Source of the DNA: Pseudoxanthomonas jiangsuensis
GTDB taxonomy: Bacteria; Pseudomonadota; Gammaproteobacteria; Xanthomonadales; Xanthomonadaceae
Direction of reading: 5' to 3'
Length of the DNA stretch: 64,000 nt
Assembly (NCBI RefSeq): GCF_010093185.1
Contig: NZ_PDWL01000010.1
Location: forward strand, 1 to 64,000
In this document: positions 1 to 10,692 of the stretch, one piece after another
How the letters are laid out: each line of letters begins with the position of its first letter
How positions within the stretch are numbered: the first letter of the stretch is position 1
Translations under genes and position numbers: made by a program
Notes under the pieces: model-generated
Seen by the model: the letters and a program-made list of their open reading frames with translations, nothing else
Databases searched by the model: none
Told to the model about the DNA's origin: nothing

Positions 1-110
1 CGTAGCGCTGGCCGGCCGGCGCCATGGCCCAGAACGTCTACCAGTGGAAGGACGCCAACGGCGTCACCCATTCCTCCGACAAGCCGCCGGCCGGCCCGTA
101 CACTGGCGCC
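1..110 (+). pseudogene. DUF4124-like N-terminal remnant, in frame with pssA
   Basis: Reading from the ATG at 24, residues QNVYQWKDANGVTHSSDKPP have the typical start of a DUF4124 domain, which normally follows a signal peptide in small periplasmic proteins. Upstream, the same frame hits TAG at 3-5, while the next frame reads VALAG, as expected for the end of a signal peptide, so a frameshift seems to lie around 8-20. The remnant runs without a stop into pssA (29 codons). It is either a decayed DUF4124 gene fused to pssA by deletion, or an N-terminal extension of PssA translated from 24. The window edge hides the upstream part. Confidence 0.45.
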
Positions 111-890
111 ATGGACCATGACCGACCGCCGCCGCGCTCGCGCGGGATCTACCTGCTGCCGAACCTGTTCACCACCTGCGGCCTGTTCGCCGGCTTCTAC
201 GCGATCATCGCCGCGGCCAACAGCCAGTTCACCGCCGCGGCGATCGCCGTGTTCGTGGCCGGGCTGGCCGACGGCATCGACGGCCGGGTGGCGCGCCTGA
301 CCGGCACCAGCAGCGACTTCGGCGTGCAGTACGACTCGCTGGCCGACCTGGTCAGCTTCGGCCTGGCGCCGGCGCTGGTGATGTACCACTGGTCGCTGTC
401 GGCGCTGAAGTTCGACGGCGGCACCCTGGGCCGGGTCGGCTGGGCGGTGGCCTTCCTCTACGCGGCCTGCGCGGCCCTGCGCCTGGCCCGCTTCAACACC
501 CAGGTCGGGGTGGTGGACAAGCGCTGGTTCGTCGGCCTGGCCAGCCCGGCCGCGGCGGGACTGATGATGTCCTTCGTCTGGGCCTTCGCCGACGGCCAGC
601 TGGGCTGGAGCGGCGAGGAACTGCGCTACGTCGCCTTGGGCGTGACCCTGTGCGCGGCCCTGCTGATGGTCAGCCGGATCCGCTACTGGAGCTTCAAGGG
701 CAGCGGCGAGGGCGGCGCGCGCGCCGACCGGGTGCCGTTCGCGGTGCTGCTGGGCGTGCCGGTGGTGATCGCCATGGTGGTGATCGACCCGCCGCGGGTG
801 CTGTTCGCGGTCGGCATCCTGTATGGCCTGTCCGGGCCCGTGCTGGCGCTGTGGCTGCGCGCGCGACGGCCTGCGGAGCCGGCGGCGTGA
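111..890 (+). CDS. pssA: CDP-diacylglycerol--serine O-phosphatidyltransferase
   Basis: Makes phosphatidylserine from CDP-diacylglycerol and serine, the first step to phosphatidylethanolamine, in the inner membrane. From the ATG at 111 (259 aa) the full CDP-alcohol phosphatidyltransferase motif is present: D57-G58-x2-A61-R62-x8-G71-x3-D75-x3-D79. Several hydrophobic segments follow, as in the short membrane-embedded PssA type rather than the phospholipase-D-like E. coli enzyme. The ATG at 111 is chosen because the 29 codons before it look like a DUF4124 domain, not PssA; the frame is open back to ATG 24, so a longer product is possible. The stop overlaps the GTG of the next gene in a GTGA. Confidence 0.93.
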   Translation: MDHDRPPPRSRGIYLLPNLFTTCGLFAGFYAIIAAANSQFTAAAIAVFVAGLADGIDGRVARLTGTSSDFGVQYDSLADLVSFGLAPALVMYHWSLSALKFDGGTLGRVGWAVAFLYAACAALRLARFNTQVGVVDKRWFVGLASPAAAGLMMSFVWAFADGQLGWSGEELRYVALGVTLCAALLMVSRIRYWSFKGSGEGGARADRVPFAVLLGVPVVIAMVVIDPPRVLFAVGILYGLSGPVLALWLRARRPAEPAA

Positions 891-1399
891 CCCTGCCGGC
901 CGCCGGCGATTCGCCCTGGAGCCCGCGGCAGCGCTACTGGCTGCAGGCGCTGGGGCACGTGGTCTATCGCCACGGCGAGGTGGCCGCGGAGGCGCCGGTC
1001 GAGGCCGACGTGGCGCCGGAGGAGGCCCTTGCCGGGGCAGGTGCGGCCGGCGCGCGCGAGCGCCCCGTGCCCTCGGCCCGGCCGCAGCCGGCGGACTGGC
1101 GCGACGATGCGCCGCGGCGGGCACCCTCGCTGGATGACGCGGCGGTCCCGGCGCGCGCGCGCGCGGATGCCGCGCCGGTCGGGGCGGACGCCGGCACGCG
1201 GCCGGCCGCGGCGGCCCGGCGCATGCCGCGCCTGCCCGACCGCCTGCAGCTGGCCCTGCTGCGCGCCTCCGGCCTGGACCCGTCCGATCCCGCGGCGCAG
1301 GCGGCGATGGCGCAATGGCCGGTGGAGCGGCTGCGCCAGGACCCGGCGGCCAAGCGTGCGTTCTGGCCGCAGCTGCGGGCGCTGAGGAAGCGGCCGTGA
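887..1399 (+). CDS. probable DNA polymerase III psi subunit (HolD-like), divergent
   Basis: 170 aa from a GTG that overlaps the pssA stop; its own stop overlaps the GTG of rimI. Most of it (residues about 30-120) is Ala/Pro/Arg-rich and low in complexity. The ends are informative. Residues 15-24 (QRYWLQALGH) resemble the N-terminal W-x-LQ-x-LG segment of E. coli HolD, and residues 144-165 (VERLRQDPAAKRAFWPQL) resemble its C-terminal L-R-x-N/D-P-x-A-x-R-A-x-W-x-Q helix. holD lies immediately upstream of rimI in E. coli as well, which supports the call. HolD bridges HolC and the clamp-loader tau/gamma subunits; holC is also in this window. The assignment is inferred from short motifs plus synteny. 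Confidence 0.5.
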   Translation: MTLPAAGDSPWSPRQRYWLQALGHVVYRHGEVAAEAPVEADVAPEEALAGAGAAGARERPVPSARPQPADWRDDAPRRAPSLDDAAVPARARADAAPVGADAGTRPAAAARRMPRLPDRLQLALLRASGLDPSDPAAQAAMAQWPVERLRQDPAAKRAFWPQLRALRKRP

Positions 1400-1905
1400 G
1401 CGTGGCCGCCTACCGCGAGCTGTCGCCGCGGTCCTGGCGGCTGCGGGCGATCCGCGAGGGCGACCTGGACGCGGTGATGGCGATCGAGCGCCGCGCCTAT
1501 CCTTTTCCCTGGACCCGCGGGATCTTCCGCGACTGCCTGCTTGCCGGCTATCCGGCCCTGCTGGCGCTGGAGGACGACCGCCCGGCCGGCTACGGGGTGA
1601 TGAGCATCGCCGCCGACGAGGCCCACATCCTCAACCTGTGCAGCGCACCGGAGCGGCAGTCGCGCGGGCTGGGGCGGCACCTGCTGCGGGCCTTGCTGCG
1701 CATGGCCCGCGACCAGGGCGCGCAAAGGGTGTTCCTGGAGGTACGTCCGTCCAATCCGCCGGCGATCGCGCTGTACCACAGCGAGGGCTTCAACGAGATC
1801 GGCCGGCGCCCGCGCTACTACCCGGCGCACGAGGGCCGCGAGGACGCGATCGTGATGGCGATGGAACTGGTCTCCGGCGAAGTGGAGCGGATGCCACCGC
1901 TGTAG
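1396..1905 (+). CDS. rimI: ribosomal protein S18 alanine N-acetyltransferase
   Basis: GNAT-family enzyme that acetylates the N-terminal alanine of ribosomal protein bS18 using acetyl-CoA; cytoplasmic. 169 aa from GTG 1396, which overlaps the stop of the upstream HolD-like gene. The acetyl-CoA pyrophosphate-binding loop reads R87-Q-S-R-G-L-G93, followed by a helix, and the segment FLEVRPSNPPAIALYHSEGF is typical of RimI beta5/alpha4. The C-terminal YYPAHEGREDAIVM also matches RimI. The gene order holD-rimI is conserved in gammaproteobacteria. Confidence 0.93.
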   Translation: MSVAAYRELSPRSWRLRAIREGDLDAVMAIERRAYPFPWTRGIFRDCLLAGYPALLALEDDRPAGYGVMSIAADEAHILNLCSAPERQSRGLGRHLLRALLRMARDQGAQRVFLEVRPSNPPAIALYHSEGFNEIGRRPRYYPAHEGREDAIVMAMELVSGEVERMPPL

Positions 1906-1929
1906 GGCGGTCCGCTCCCGCGCCTTCGC

Positions 1930-4764
1930 TCAGAGCCTGGCGCGCTGCCCGCGCAGGCCGTCGAGCTGGGCGCTCCAGTCGGCCAGGCGCTGGCGCTCCT
2001 GCTCGACCACCGCCGCCGGCACCTTGTCGGTGAACCTGGCCAGCTTGGCCTCGCTCTTGTCCTTCTCGGCGGCCACGCGGGCGATCTCCTTGTCCAGGCG
2101 GGTGCGCTCGGCGTCGAGGTCGACCAGGCCCTCCAGCGGCACCAGCAGCTTCAGCTCGCCGACGATGGCCGCGGCGGCGGCCGGGGCTTCGACGCCCGGC
2201 TGCAGCCATTCGACCGACTCCAGCCGCAGCAGGAAGCGCAGCTGCGCCTCGAAGCGCGCGACCCGGGCGCGGTCGGCCTCGCCGCCGGCCTGCAGGAGCA
2301 GGCGCACCTGCTTGCCGGGCGAGACGCCCAGTTCGCTGCGGACCCGGCGCAGGGCCGAGACCATGGCCTTGAACCATTCGATGTCGGCCTCGGCGGCGGC
2401 GTAGTCCTGGCCGGCGAAGTCGGCCGGCTCCGGGTACGGCCGCAGCGAGATCGAGCCGCCGGCCACGCCCACGCGCGGGGCGACCTGGCGCCACAGTTCC
2501 TCGCTCACGAACGGCACCAGCGGGTGAAGCAGGCGCAGCAGCGATTCGAGCACGTACAGCAGGGTGTGGCGGGTGCTGGCGGCGGCCTTGGCGTCCTCGC
2601 CGTTGAGCGCCGGCTTGGCCAGCTCCACGAACCAGTCGCAGAACTCGTTCCAGGCGAATTCGTACAAAGCCTGCGCCAGCAGGTCGAAGCGGTAGCCGGC
2701 GAAATGTTCCTGGGCCTGGGCGGTGACCGCGGCCAGGCGGGCCAGGATCCACTTCTCGGCGTCGGTCGCGGGAGACGGCGCACCGCTGAAGGAGGCGCCT
2801 TCGGTGTTCATCAGCACGAAGCGGCTGGCGTTCCACAGCTTGTTGCAGAAGTTCTTGTAGCCCTCGGCGCGGCCGAGGTCGAACTTGATGTCGCGGCCGT
2901 GGCCGGCCAGCGCGGCGATGGTGAAGCGCAGGGCGTCGGCGCCGTGGGCGATGATGCCGTCGGGGAATTCCTTGCGGGTGGCCTTCTCGATCCGTTCGGC
3001 CAGCTTGGGCTGCATCAGGCCGCTGGTGCGCTTGGCGACCAGGTCCTCCAGCGAGATGCCGTCGATGATGTCCAGCGGATCGAGGACATTGCCCTTGGAC
3101 TTGGACATCTTCTGGCCCTGGGCGTCGCGGATCAGGCCGGTGATGTAGACGTCGCGGAACGGCACCTGGCCGGTGAAGCTGTCGGTGGCCATGATCATCC
3201 GCGCCACCCAGAAGAAGATGATGTCGAAGCCGGTGACCAGCACCGAAGAGGGCAGGTAGCGGTCGAAGCCGCGCTGCGCCATCGCCGCCTGGTCCGGCCA
3301 GCCCATCGTGCTGAACGGCCACAGCTGCGAGGAGAACCAGGTCTCCAGCACGTCGCTGTCCTGGTTCAGCGCCAGCTCGGCGCCGAGGCCGTGCTTCGCC
3401 CGCACCTCGTCCTCGCTGCGGCCGACGTAGCAGCGGCCCGCCTCGTCGAACCACGCCGGGATGCGGTGGCCCCACCACAGCTGGCGGCTGATGCACCAGT
3501 CCTGGATGTTCTCCATCCAGTGGCGGTAGGTGTTGATCCAGTTGGGCGGGACGAATTTCACCTCACCGGACTCGACGAGTTCGAGGCCGCGCTTGGCCAG
3601 CGCGTCCATCTTCACGAACCACTGGTCGGTCAGGTAGGGCTCGATCACCTGGCCGGTACGGTCGCCGCGCGGCACCTGCAGCTTGTGCGGCTTGGTCTCG
3701 ACCAGCAGGCCGAGGTCCTCCAGGTCGGCGAGCACGGCCTTGCGCGCGTCGTAGCGGTCCAGGCCGCGGTATTTCTCCGGAGCGGCGTCGTTGAGCGCGG
3801 CCACTGGGGTGAACAGGTTGATCATCGGCAGGCCATGGCGCACGCCGACCTGGTAGTCGTTGAAGTCGTGCGCCGGGGTGACCTTGACCACGCCGGTGCC
3901 GAAGGCGCGGTCGACGTAGTCGTCGGCGATTACCGGGATGCGGCGGCCGGTCAGCGGCAGCACGATCTCCTTGCCCGCCAGCGCCGCATAGCGTGGGTCT
4001 TCCGGATGCACCATCGCCGCGGTGTCGCCGAGCATGGTCTCCGGGCGGGTGGTGGCCACGACCAGGTAATCACGCACTTCGCGCAGGACTTCATTGCCCT
4101 CCGCATCGACCTCGACGTGCTCGTAGCTCACGCCGTCGGCCAGCGGATAGCGGATCGACCAGAGGAAACCGTCTTCCTCCACATTCTCCACCTCCAGGTC
4201 GGAGATCGCGGTCTTCAGCACCGGATCCCAGTTGACCAGGCGCTGGCCGCGGTAGATCAGGCCCTGCTCGTGCCAGCGCACGAAGGCCTCGACCACCGCC
4301 GCCGACGGCTGCGGATCCATGGTGAAGGTGCTGCGCGACCAGTCGCCGGAGGCGCCGAGGCGGCGCATCTGCCGCTCGATGGTGTCACCGGACTGGCCCT
4401 TCCACTCCCAGACCTTGGCGATGAAACCCTCGCGGCCCAGCGAGTCGCGGGTTTCGCCATTGCCCTCCAGCGCCAGGTTGCGGCTGACCACCATCTCGGT
4501 GGCGATGCCGGCGTGGTCGGTGCCCATCTGCCAGAGCACGTCGCGGCCGAGCATGCGCTGGTGGCGGACCAGCGCGTCCATCAGCGTGTGCTGGAAGGCA
4601 TGGCCCATGTGCAGGGTGCCGGTGACGTTGGGCGGCGGCAACAGGATCGAGTACGGCTCGCCCTGGCCGCTGGGCCTGAAGCAGCCGCTGGCCTCCCACT
4701 CGGCGTACAGGCGCGATTCGAAGGACTTGGGTTCGTAGCCGGAGGGGAGGGTGGTATCGGTCAT
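1930..4764 (-). CDS. valS: valyl-tRNA synthetase
   Basis: Class I aminoacyl-tRNA synthetase charging tRNA-Val, with post-transfer editing of misactivated threonine. 944 aa from ATG at 4764, normal for the family. The HIGH signature is H52-M-G-H55 and the KMSKS loop is at residues 552-556 ([10 protein letters not shown]). The inserted CP1 editing domain contains the [12 protein letters not shown] motif, and the C-terminal coiled coil (about residues 880-944, [15 protein letters not shown] onward) is the tRNA-binding arm of ValRS. It lies downstream of pepA-holC on the same strand, as in E. coli, but is separated from holC by 116 nt carrying a palindromic repeat pair. The frame is open further upstream through that repeat, which is not coding. 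Confidence 0.98.
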   Translation of the reverse strand: MTDTTLPSGYEPKSFESRLYAEWEASGCFRPSGQGEPYSILLPPPNVTGTLHMGHAFQHTLMDALVRHQRMLGRDVLWQMGTDHAGIATEMVVSRNLALEGNGETRDSLGREGFIAKVWEWKGQSGDTIERQMRRLGASGDWSRSTFTMDPQPSAAVVEAFVRWHEQGLIYRGQRLVNWDPVLKTAISDLEVENVEEDGFLWSIRYPLADGVSYEHVEVDAEGNEVLREVRDYLVVATTRPETMLGDTAAMVHPEDPRYAALAGKEIVLPLTGRRIPVIADDYVDRAFGTGVVKVTPAHDFNDYQVGVRHGLPMINLFTPVAALNDAAPEKYRGLDRYDARKAVLADLEDLGLLVETKPHKLQVPRGDRTGQVIEPYLTDQWFVKMDALAKRGLELVESGEVKFVPPNWINTYRHWMENIQDWCISRQLWWGHRIPAWFDEAGRCYVGRSEDEVRAKHGLGAELALNQDSDVLETWFSSQLWPFSTMGWPDQAAMAQRGFDRYLPSSVLVTGFDIIFFWVARMIMATDSFTGQVPFRDVYITGLIRDAQGQKMSKSKGNVLDPLDIIDGISLEDLVAKRTSGLMQPKLAERIEKATRKEFPDGIIAHGADALRFTIAALAGHGRDIKFDLGRAEGYKNFCNKLWNASRFVLMNTEGASFSGAPSPATDAEKWILARLAAVTAQAQEHFAGYRFDLLAQALYEFAWNEFCDWFVELAKPALNGEDAKAAASTRHTLLYVLESLLRLLHPLVPFVSEELWRQVAPRVGVAGGSISLRPYPEPADFAGQDYAAAEADIEWFKAMVSALRRVRSELGVSPGKQVRLLLQAGGEADRARVARFEAQLRFLLRLESVEWLQPGVEAPAAAAAIVGELKLLVPLEGLVDLDAERTRLDKEIARVAAEKDKSEAKLARFTDKVPAAVVEQERQRLADWSAQLDGLRGQRARL

Positions 4765-4773
4765 GGTCTTCTT

Positions 4774-4862
4774 CGTCGTCCCGGCGTACGCCGGGACCCA
4801 GTGTCTTTCGGGAGCGGTCCAGTGCTGCAAGTCGCTGGGTCCCGGCGTACGCCGGGACGACG
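4774..4862. repeat. paired palindromic extragenic repeat (REP-like) between holC and valS
   Basis: Two copies of the perfect 20-nt palindrome gtcccggcgtacgccgggac lie at 4778-4797 and 4839-4858 inside longer inverted arms (4774-4801 and 4835-4862, 28 of 28 bases complementary). The 33-nt centre contains no gene. Intergenic palindromes with a CCGGGA/TCCCGG core are common and dispersed in Xanthomonadaceae. On the RNA of the pepA-holC-valS unit the element would form a large hairpin, possibly reducing read-through into valS or protecting upstream mRNA. Confidence 0.8.
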
Positions 4863-4880
4863 GCAGTTGAAGGACGGCGG

Positions 4881-5306
4881 TTACATGTCGTGCTTGTTCA
4901 GTTCGTAGCCCAGCGCCTGGTACTGCTTCCAGCGCTCGCGCAAGGGGCCGCGTGTGGCCGGGTCGGCGGGCACCACTTCCAGCACCCGCTCGCAGGCCGC
5001 GCCCCAGGCCTCGTCGCGCAGGTTGATCACCAGGGGCCGCGCCGGCGCCTCGGTGCCGGGGGCGGCGATCAGCACCGGGGTGACCTCGTCCTCCTCGTCC
5101 TGGCCGGCGATCTGGTGCGGGATGTAGGCGTCCGGATCGAACGACCACAAAAGGTCGTCCAGTTCCTCGGCCTGGGCCGCGTCGCGCGCCAGGATCAGGG
5201 CGAACTGGTTGGAGTCGCAGGCGCGGCGGGCCAGTTCGCAGACCAGCAGCAGGGGCTGCTCGGCGAAACGGGGCTTGGCGATCAGGTAGAAGTCGGCGCG
5301 GGGCAC
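4881..5306 (-). CDS. holC: DNA polymerase III chi subunit
   Basis: 141 aa from GTG at 5306, two bases after the pepA stop. The opening [27 protein letters not shown] and the later acidic motif [21 protein letters not shown] are HolC signatures (E. coli has a D-x-x-LW segment followed by F-P-H). The chi subunit binds psi and the C-terminus of SSB in the replisome. pepA-holC-valS is the standard gammaproteobacterial order. A GTG start with 2-nt spacing implies coupling to pepA translation. The C-terminus (ELNKHDM) is complete. Confidence 0.93.
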   Translation of the reverse strand: MPRADFYLIAKPRFAEQPLLLVCELARRACDSNQFALILARDAAQAEELDDLLWSFDPDAYIPHQIAGQDEEDEVTPVLIAAPGTEAPARPLVINLRDEAWGAACERVLEVVPADPATRGPLRERWKQYQALGYELNKHDM

Positions 5307-5308
5307 GC

Positions 5309-6778
<1,470 letters not shown>

Positions 6779-6811
6779 TGAGCAGATTCCCAGATTCTGG
6801 TGACAGGTACG

Positions 6812-6817
6812 TACAAT
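6812..6817 (+). promoter_or_regulatory. possible -10 element for lptF
   Basis: The 125-nt divergent pepA/lptF gap (6779-6903) contains TACAAT, the best sigma70-type hexamer in the gap, overlapping the end of an 8-nt palindrome gtacgtac (6807-6814). No convincing -35 hexamer is visible at 16-18 nt. The predicted transcript would have a leader of about 80 nt before lptF. Confidence 0.35.
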
Positions 6818-6903
6818 CGTCGACCGCCCGGCGCCTGGGGCAATGCGGCCCCGGCCGGCGGCGTCCACGCGAAACCCGGGATTTTATAGGACTGGCCCCG
6901 CCG

Positions 6904-7989
6904 ATGCCGAAGCTCGACCGATACCTGTTGGCCGATTTCGCCCAGAGCGTGCTGGCGACCCTGATCGTGCTGCTGGTGGTGAGCCTGGGCGGAGTGCTGG
7001 TCGACGTGCTGGGCGAGATCGCCGATGGCGGCCTGCCGGCGCGGCTGATGCTGTCCCAGCTGGGCCTGCAGCTGCTGGTCTACCTGCCTTTGGTGCTGCC
7101 GCTTGCGCTGATGCTGGGGCTGATGCTGGCCGTGGCCCGGCTGTACCGGGACTCGGAGATGGCCGTGCTCAACGCGGTCGGGGTCGGCCCGGGCCGGCTC
7201 CTGCGGCCGGTGCTGATGACCGCCCTGCCGGTGGTGGTGGTGGTCGGGATGTGCTCGCTGTGGCTGGGACCCTGGGCGCGAAGCACCGGCGCGCGGATGA
7301 TCGAGCAGGCCAACCGCAGCCTGATCGTGGCCGGGCTGGAGCCGGGCCGCTTCACTGCCCTGCCCAGTGGCGGCGGGATCGTCTACATCGACGGCATGAG
7401 CGAGGACGGGCGCAACCTGCAGGGGGTGTTCCTGCAGCGCGAGGAGGAGGGCCGGGTGGACGTGGTCACTGCCCGCCAAGGCTCGCTCGAGTTCGAGGGC
7501 GACCGCGACCGCTACCTGCGCCTGCTCGACGGCCACCGGGTCGAAGGCCCGCTCGATGCCGGCCTGGACTTCCGGCTGATGCGCTACGCCAGCAACGAGG
7601 TGGCGCTGCCCGACCGGGCCGAGAGCCGCAAGGACGACGACCCGGAGCTGACCGCCACCACCGACCTGATCGGCGATGGCCGCCCGGCCGCGGTGGCCGA
7701 ACTGCACGGCCGGCTGACGCCGCCCCTGCTGGCCCTGGGCTTCGCCCTGCTGACCGTGCCGCTGGCGCGCAGCTCGCCGCGGCAGCAGCGCTACGGCCGG
7801 CTGATGCTGGGTTTCCTCGCCTACCTGGTCGGGCTCAACCTGATGTTCATCGGCGTCCGCCTGCTGGCCGAAGGCGACCTGCCGGCGCCGGCCGGGCTGT
7901 GGTGGCTGACCCTGCCCCTGCTGGCCCTGGCGGTATGGCTGTACCGGCGCGACGGGCGCCTGCCGCGGCCGCGGAAGGTGGCGGCATGA
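6904..7989 (+). CDS. lptF: LPS export permease LptF
   Basis: Inner-membrane half-permease of the LptB2FG ABC transporter that extracts lipopolysaccharide and passes it to LptC/LptA. 361 aa from ATG 6904. Three N-terminal membrane segments (about residues 10-35, 50-80, 95-120), a periplasmic beta-jellyroll region (about 125-255) and three C-terminal membrane segments (about 265-345, with LGFALLTVPLARSSPRQQRYGR) match the YjgP family. It shares an ATGA overlap with lptG. The frame is open to 6778, but those extra residues lack homology-like features. Confidence 0.95.
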   Translation: MPKLDRYLLADFAQSVLATLIVLLVVSLGGVLVDVLGEIADGGLPARLMLSQLGLQLLVYLPLVLPLALMLGLMLAVARLYRDSEMAVLNAVGVGPGRLLRPVLMTALPVVVVVGMCSLWLGPWARSTGARMIEQANRSLIVAGLEPGRFTALPSGGGIVYIDGMSEDGRNLQGVFLQREEEGRVDVVTARQGSLEFEGDRDRYLRLLDGHRVEGPLDAGLDFRLMRYASNEVALPDRAESRKDDDPELTATTDLIGDGRPAAVAELHGRLTPPLLALGFALLTVPLARSSPRQQRYGRLMLGFLAYLVGLNLMFIGVRLLAEGDLPAPAGLWWLTLPLLALAVWLYRRDGRLPRPRKVAA

Positions 7990-9086
7990 TTCTGCGCCCG
8001 CGCCTGCACGACCTCTACATCGGCCGGGTGGTGCTGGCCACGGTACTGCTGACCTGGGCGGTGCTGGTCGGCCTGGACGTGATGCTGGCCCTGTCCGGCC
8101 AGCTCGGCGACCTGGGCAAGGGCAGCTACGACTTCCCGACCGCGCTGGCCTTCGTCGCCTATTCGGTGCCGCGCCGGGCCTACTCGATCTTCCCGTACGC
8201 GGCGGTGATCGGCTCGCTGATGGGCCTGGGCCAGCTGGCGGCGACCTCTGAGCTGACCGCCCTGCGCGCGCTGGGGCTTTCCCGCAGGCGGCTGTCGCTG
8301 TCGGTGGCCGCGGCCCTGACCCTGCTGACCGCGCTGATGGTGCTCACCGGCGAGACCCTGGCGCCGTGGGGCCAGCGCCAGGCCGACCAGCTCAAGCTGG
8401 CGGCCAAGAGCAACAACATCGCCATGGCCCGCTATTCGGGGCTGTGGGCGCGCGAGGGCGACACCTTCCTGAACGCGATCGACGGCCAGGAGCGGGTGGT
8501 CGACGGCCAGCGCGTGCTGGAGCTGCGCGACGTGCGCCTGTATCAGGTCGGCGAGGACGGGCGCCTGCAATCGCTGACCCGCGCCGCCCTGGCGGTCCAC
8601 GACCAGGAAGGCTGGCGCCTGCAGCAGGCGCGCCGGGTGGAGCTGGGCGCCGATTCCGCGCGCGAGCAGAAGGTGGAGTCGCAGCGCTGGGACTCGCAGC
8701 TGGACGCCAACGCCCTGGCCGCCGGCGTCACCCGCCCGCGCAACCTGTCGGCCGCCGACCTGCAGGCCAGCATCGAGTACCGCCGCCGCAACGGCCTGGA
8801 CGCGCGCGACTACGAGGACACCTACTGGAGCCGCTGGTTCTATCCGCTGAACGTGCTGGCCCTGTGCCTGGCGGCGGTGCCGTTCGCCTTCGGCAGCCTG
8901 CGCAGCGGCGGCATGGGCAAACGCCTGTTCCTGGGCATCGTCTTCGCGCTGGGCTTCATGCTGCTGCAGATGCAGTTCGGGCGCCTGGCCGGCGCGTTCC
9001 GCTTCGACTACCGGATCGCCTACGCCTTGCCGCCGGTGCTGATGCTGCTGACCTCGTGGCTGCTGTTCAGGCGCAAGTCCGGCTGA
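7986..9086 (+). CDS. lptG: LPS export permease LptG
   Basis: Second half-permease of LptB2FG (YjgQ family), 366 aa, starting at the ATG inside the lptF stop. It has the same plan as LptF: an N-terminal membrane hairpin (LYIGRVVLATVLLTWAVLV at about 10-30), the conserved ELTALRALGLSRRRL coupling-helix region that contacts LptB, a periplasmic domain, and C-terminal membrane segments beginning WFYPLNVLALCLAAVPFAFGS. Adjacency and overlap with lptF indicate stoichiometric synthesis. Confidence 0.96.
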   Translation: MILRPRLHDLYIGRVVLATVLLTWAVLVGLDVMLALSGQLGDLGKGSYDFPTALAFVAYSVPRRAYSIFPYAAVIGSLMGLGQLAATSELTALRALGLSRRRLSLSVAAALTLLTALMVLTGETLAPWGQRQADQLKLAAKSNNIAMARYSGLWAREGDTFLNAIDGQERVVDGQRVLELRDVRLYQVGEDGRLQSLTRAALAVHDQEGWRLQQARRVELGADSAREQKVESQRWDSQLDANALAAGVTRPRNLSAADLQASIEYRRRNGLDARDYEDTYWSRWFYPLNVLALCLAAVPFAFGSLRSGGMGKRLFLGIVFALGFMLLQMQFGRLAGAFRFDYRIAYALPPVLMLLTSWLLFRRKSG

Positions 9087-9101
9087 CCGGAGAGCCGCCC
9101 A

Positions 9102-9602
9102 TCAGACCATGGCCGCCCGCACCAGCCGGGTGCCGCTGGCGCGGTCATGCCAGGCCAGGCGGTCGCGGTCGAACCAGGCCCACCAGAAACCCAAGCCGCC
9201 GGCGAGCAGGGACAGCGTGCCGACCGCGTACCGCAGCCACAGCTGGCGCATGGTGGGCAGGCCGCCGTCGTCCGCCTGCAGCCGCAGCCGCCAGGGGCGC
9301 ATGCCCAGGGTCTGGCCGCCGCGGTGCCAGCTCACCGTGGCGTACAGTCCGGTGACGATCCAGCAGGCCAGCCACAGCAGCCAGCCCATCGGGCTGTACG
9401 GGGCGATGTTGTGCCGGGTGTCGCCACCGTGGGTGGCCACGTCGAGCAGGACGAAGGGCAGGGCGGTCAGCATCCACAGCGCCAGCGCCGGCCACAGGTC
9501 GTAGAACAGCGCCAGCAGGCGCCACAGGACCAGGGCGCGCGGCCGCGGGGATGCGCCGGGCGCGGTATCGGCAGTCGGAGCGGGCTTGGCGGTGTCTTCC
9601 AT
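9102..9602 (-). CDS. RDD family membrane protein
   Basis: 166 aa from ATG 9602. An RDD-type layout is visible: membrane segments at about residues 25-50 ([24 protein letters not shown]), 68-90 ([20 protein letters not shown]) and 128-150, the motif [18 protein letters not shown] typical of the RDD middle part, and [11 protein letters not shown] at the end. The first RDD arginine-aspartate pair is represented by LALFYD. Function is unknown; family members have been linked to ion exchange or osmotic stress. It is divergent from xerD with only 55 nt between the two start codons and convergent with lptG. Confidence 0.85.
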   Translation of the reverse strand: MEDTAKPAPTADTAPGASPRPRALVLWRLLALFYDLWPALALWMLTALPFVLLDVATHGGDTRHNIAPYSPMGWLLWLACWIVTGLYATVSWHRGGQTLGMRPWRLRLQADDGGLPTMRQLWLRYAVGTLSLLAGGLGFWWAWFDRDRLAWHDRASGTRLVRAAMV

Positions 9603-9609
9603 CGGCGCA

Positions 9610-9651
9610 CAGGATAGCGGCGCGGCCGCGGTCGTAGCGGACGCTATCCTG
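9610..9651. promoter_or_regulatory. symmetrical inverted repeat between RDD gene and xerD
   Basis: caggatagcg (9610-9619) and cgctatcctg (9642-9651) are perfect 10-nt inverted repeats in the 55-nt divergent gap. Each arm contains TATCCT reading outward, a fair -10 hexamer, ending 7-8 nt before the start codon on its own side (9602 and 9658). This would put transcription starts at or next to both ATGs. It may be a bidirectional promoter giving leaderless mRNAs, or an operator shared by both genes. Confidence 0.4.
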
Positions 9652-9657
9652 TCCCCG

Positions 9658-10638
9658 ATGCACGACACCGCCCGCAGCACCGCCGACCGTCGCCGCCTCG
9701 CCCGGGGCCTGCCGGCGTTGCGCGATGCCGATGAGCGCGCCATCGCCCGCTTCATCGATGCGGTCTGGGCCGAGCACGGCCTGGCCCGGCAGAGCCTGGA
9801 GGCCTACCGGCGCGACCTGGAGCAGCTGGCGCGCTGGCTCGACGGCGCCCGCGGCGGGCTGGAAGGCGCCGACCGGCAGACGCTGCATGACTACCTGGCC
9901 TGGCGCTTCGGCCAGGGCTACAAGCCGCGCAGCAACGCCCGCCTGCGCGCCAGCCTGCGCGGGTTCTACGCCCACCTGGTGCGCCTGGGCGTGCGTGCCG
10001 ATGATCCGGCCGCCCTGCTGGAACCGCCGCGGCTGCCGCGGCCCCTGCCTAAGGCGCTGACCGAATCCCAGGTCGAGGCGCTTCTGGCGGCCCCCGCCGT
10101 CGACACGCCCGAGGGCCTGCGCGACCGCGCGATGCTGGAGCTGATGTACGCCGCCGGCCTGCGGGTGAGCGAGCTGGTCAACCTGCCGGCCAACGCGGTC
10201 AACCTGCGCCAGGGCGTGGTCCGGGTGCTGGGCAAGGGCGGCAAGGAACGCCTGGTGCCGCTGGGCGAGGAGTCCCAGGACTGGCTGGAGCGCTACCTGG
10301 CCAAGGCCCGGCCGCAGCTGGCAGGCGGCCGCCCGGTGCCGGCGGACGCGCATGGCCAAGTGCCGCTGTTCCTGACCCCGGCGCGGCAGGCGCCGACCCG
10401 GCAGGCGTACTGGCAGGCGCTCAAGCGCCATGCCGCGGTGGCCGGGATCGACCCGCGGACGGTGACCCCGCACGGCCTGCGCCACAGCTTCGCCACCCAC
10501 CTGCTCAACCGCGGCGCCGACCTGCGCGCCTTGCAGCTGCTGCTGGGCCACGCCAGCCTGTCGACCACCCAGATCTACACCCTGGTCGCGCGCGAGCACC
10601 TGCAGCGCCTGCACGCCCGCCACCACCCGAGGGGGTGA
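9658..10638 (+). CDS. xerD: site-specific tyrosine recombinase XerD
   Basis: 326 aa. With XerC it resolves chromosome dimers at dif, activated by FtsK. The N-terminal SAM-like core-binding domain (about residues 25-115) is followed by the catalytic domain with R169 (AAGLRVSEL), K193 (LGKGGKER), H272-x-x-R275 ([10 protein letters not shown]), H298 ([11 protein letters not shown]) and nucleophile Y307. It is immediately upstream of dsbC, as in E. coli. Start ATG 9658 is chosen over the in-frame ATG 9586, which lies inside the divergent RDD gene and would add 24 residues of no recognisable type. Confidence 0.96.
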   Translation: MHDTARSTADRRRLARGLPALRDADERAIARFIDAVWAEHGLARQSLEAYRRDLEQLARWLDGARGGLEGADRQTLHDYLAWRFGQGYKPRSNARLRASLRGFYAHLVRLGVRADDPAALLEPPRLPRPLPKALTESQVEALLAAPAVDTPEGLRDRAMLELMYAAGLRVSELVNLPANAVNLRQGVVRVLGKGGKERLVPLGEESQDWLERYLAKARPQLAGGRPVPADAHGQVPLFLTPARQAPTRQAYWQALKRHAAVAGIDPRTVTPHGLRHSFATHLLNRGADLRALQLLLGHASLSTTQIYTLVAREHLQRLHARHHPRG

Positions 10639-10692
10639 GGCGGCACGATGTGCCAGAATCGCAGCCTGTTTCCGTCGCCGCAGGTCCCCCGC

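Noticed and set aside
2524..4908. A plus-strand open frame of 794 codons inside valS
   Set aside because: Antisense to valS, with compositionally biased translation and no family features.
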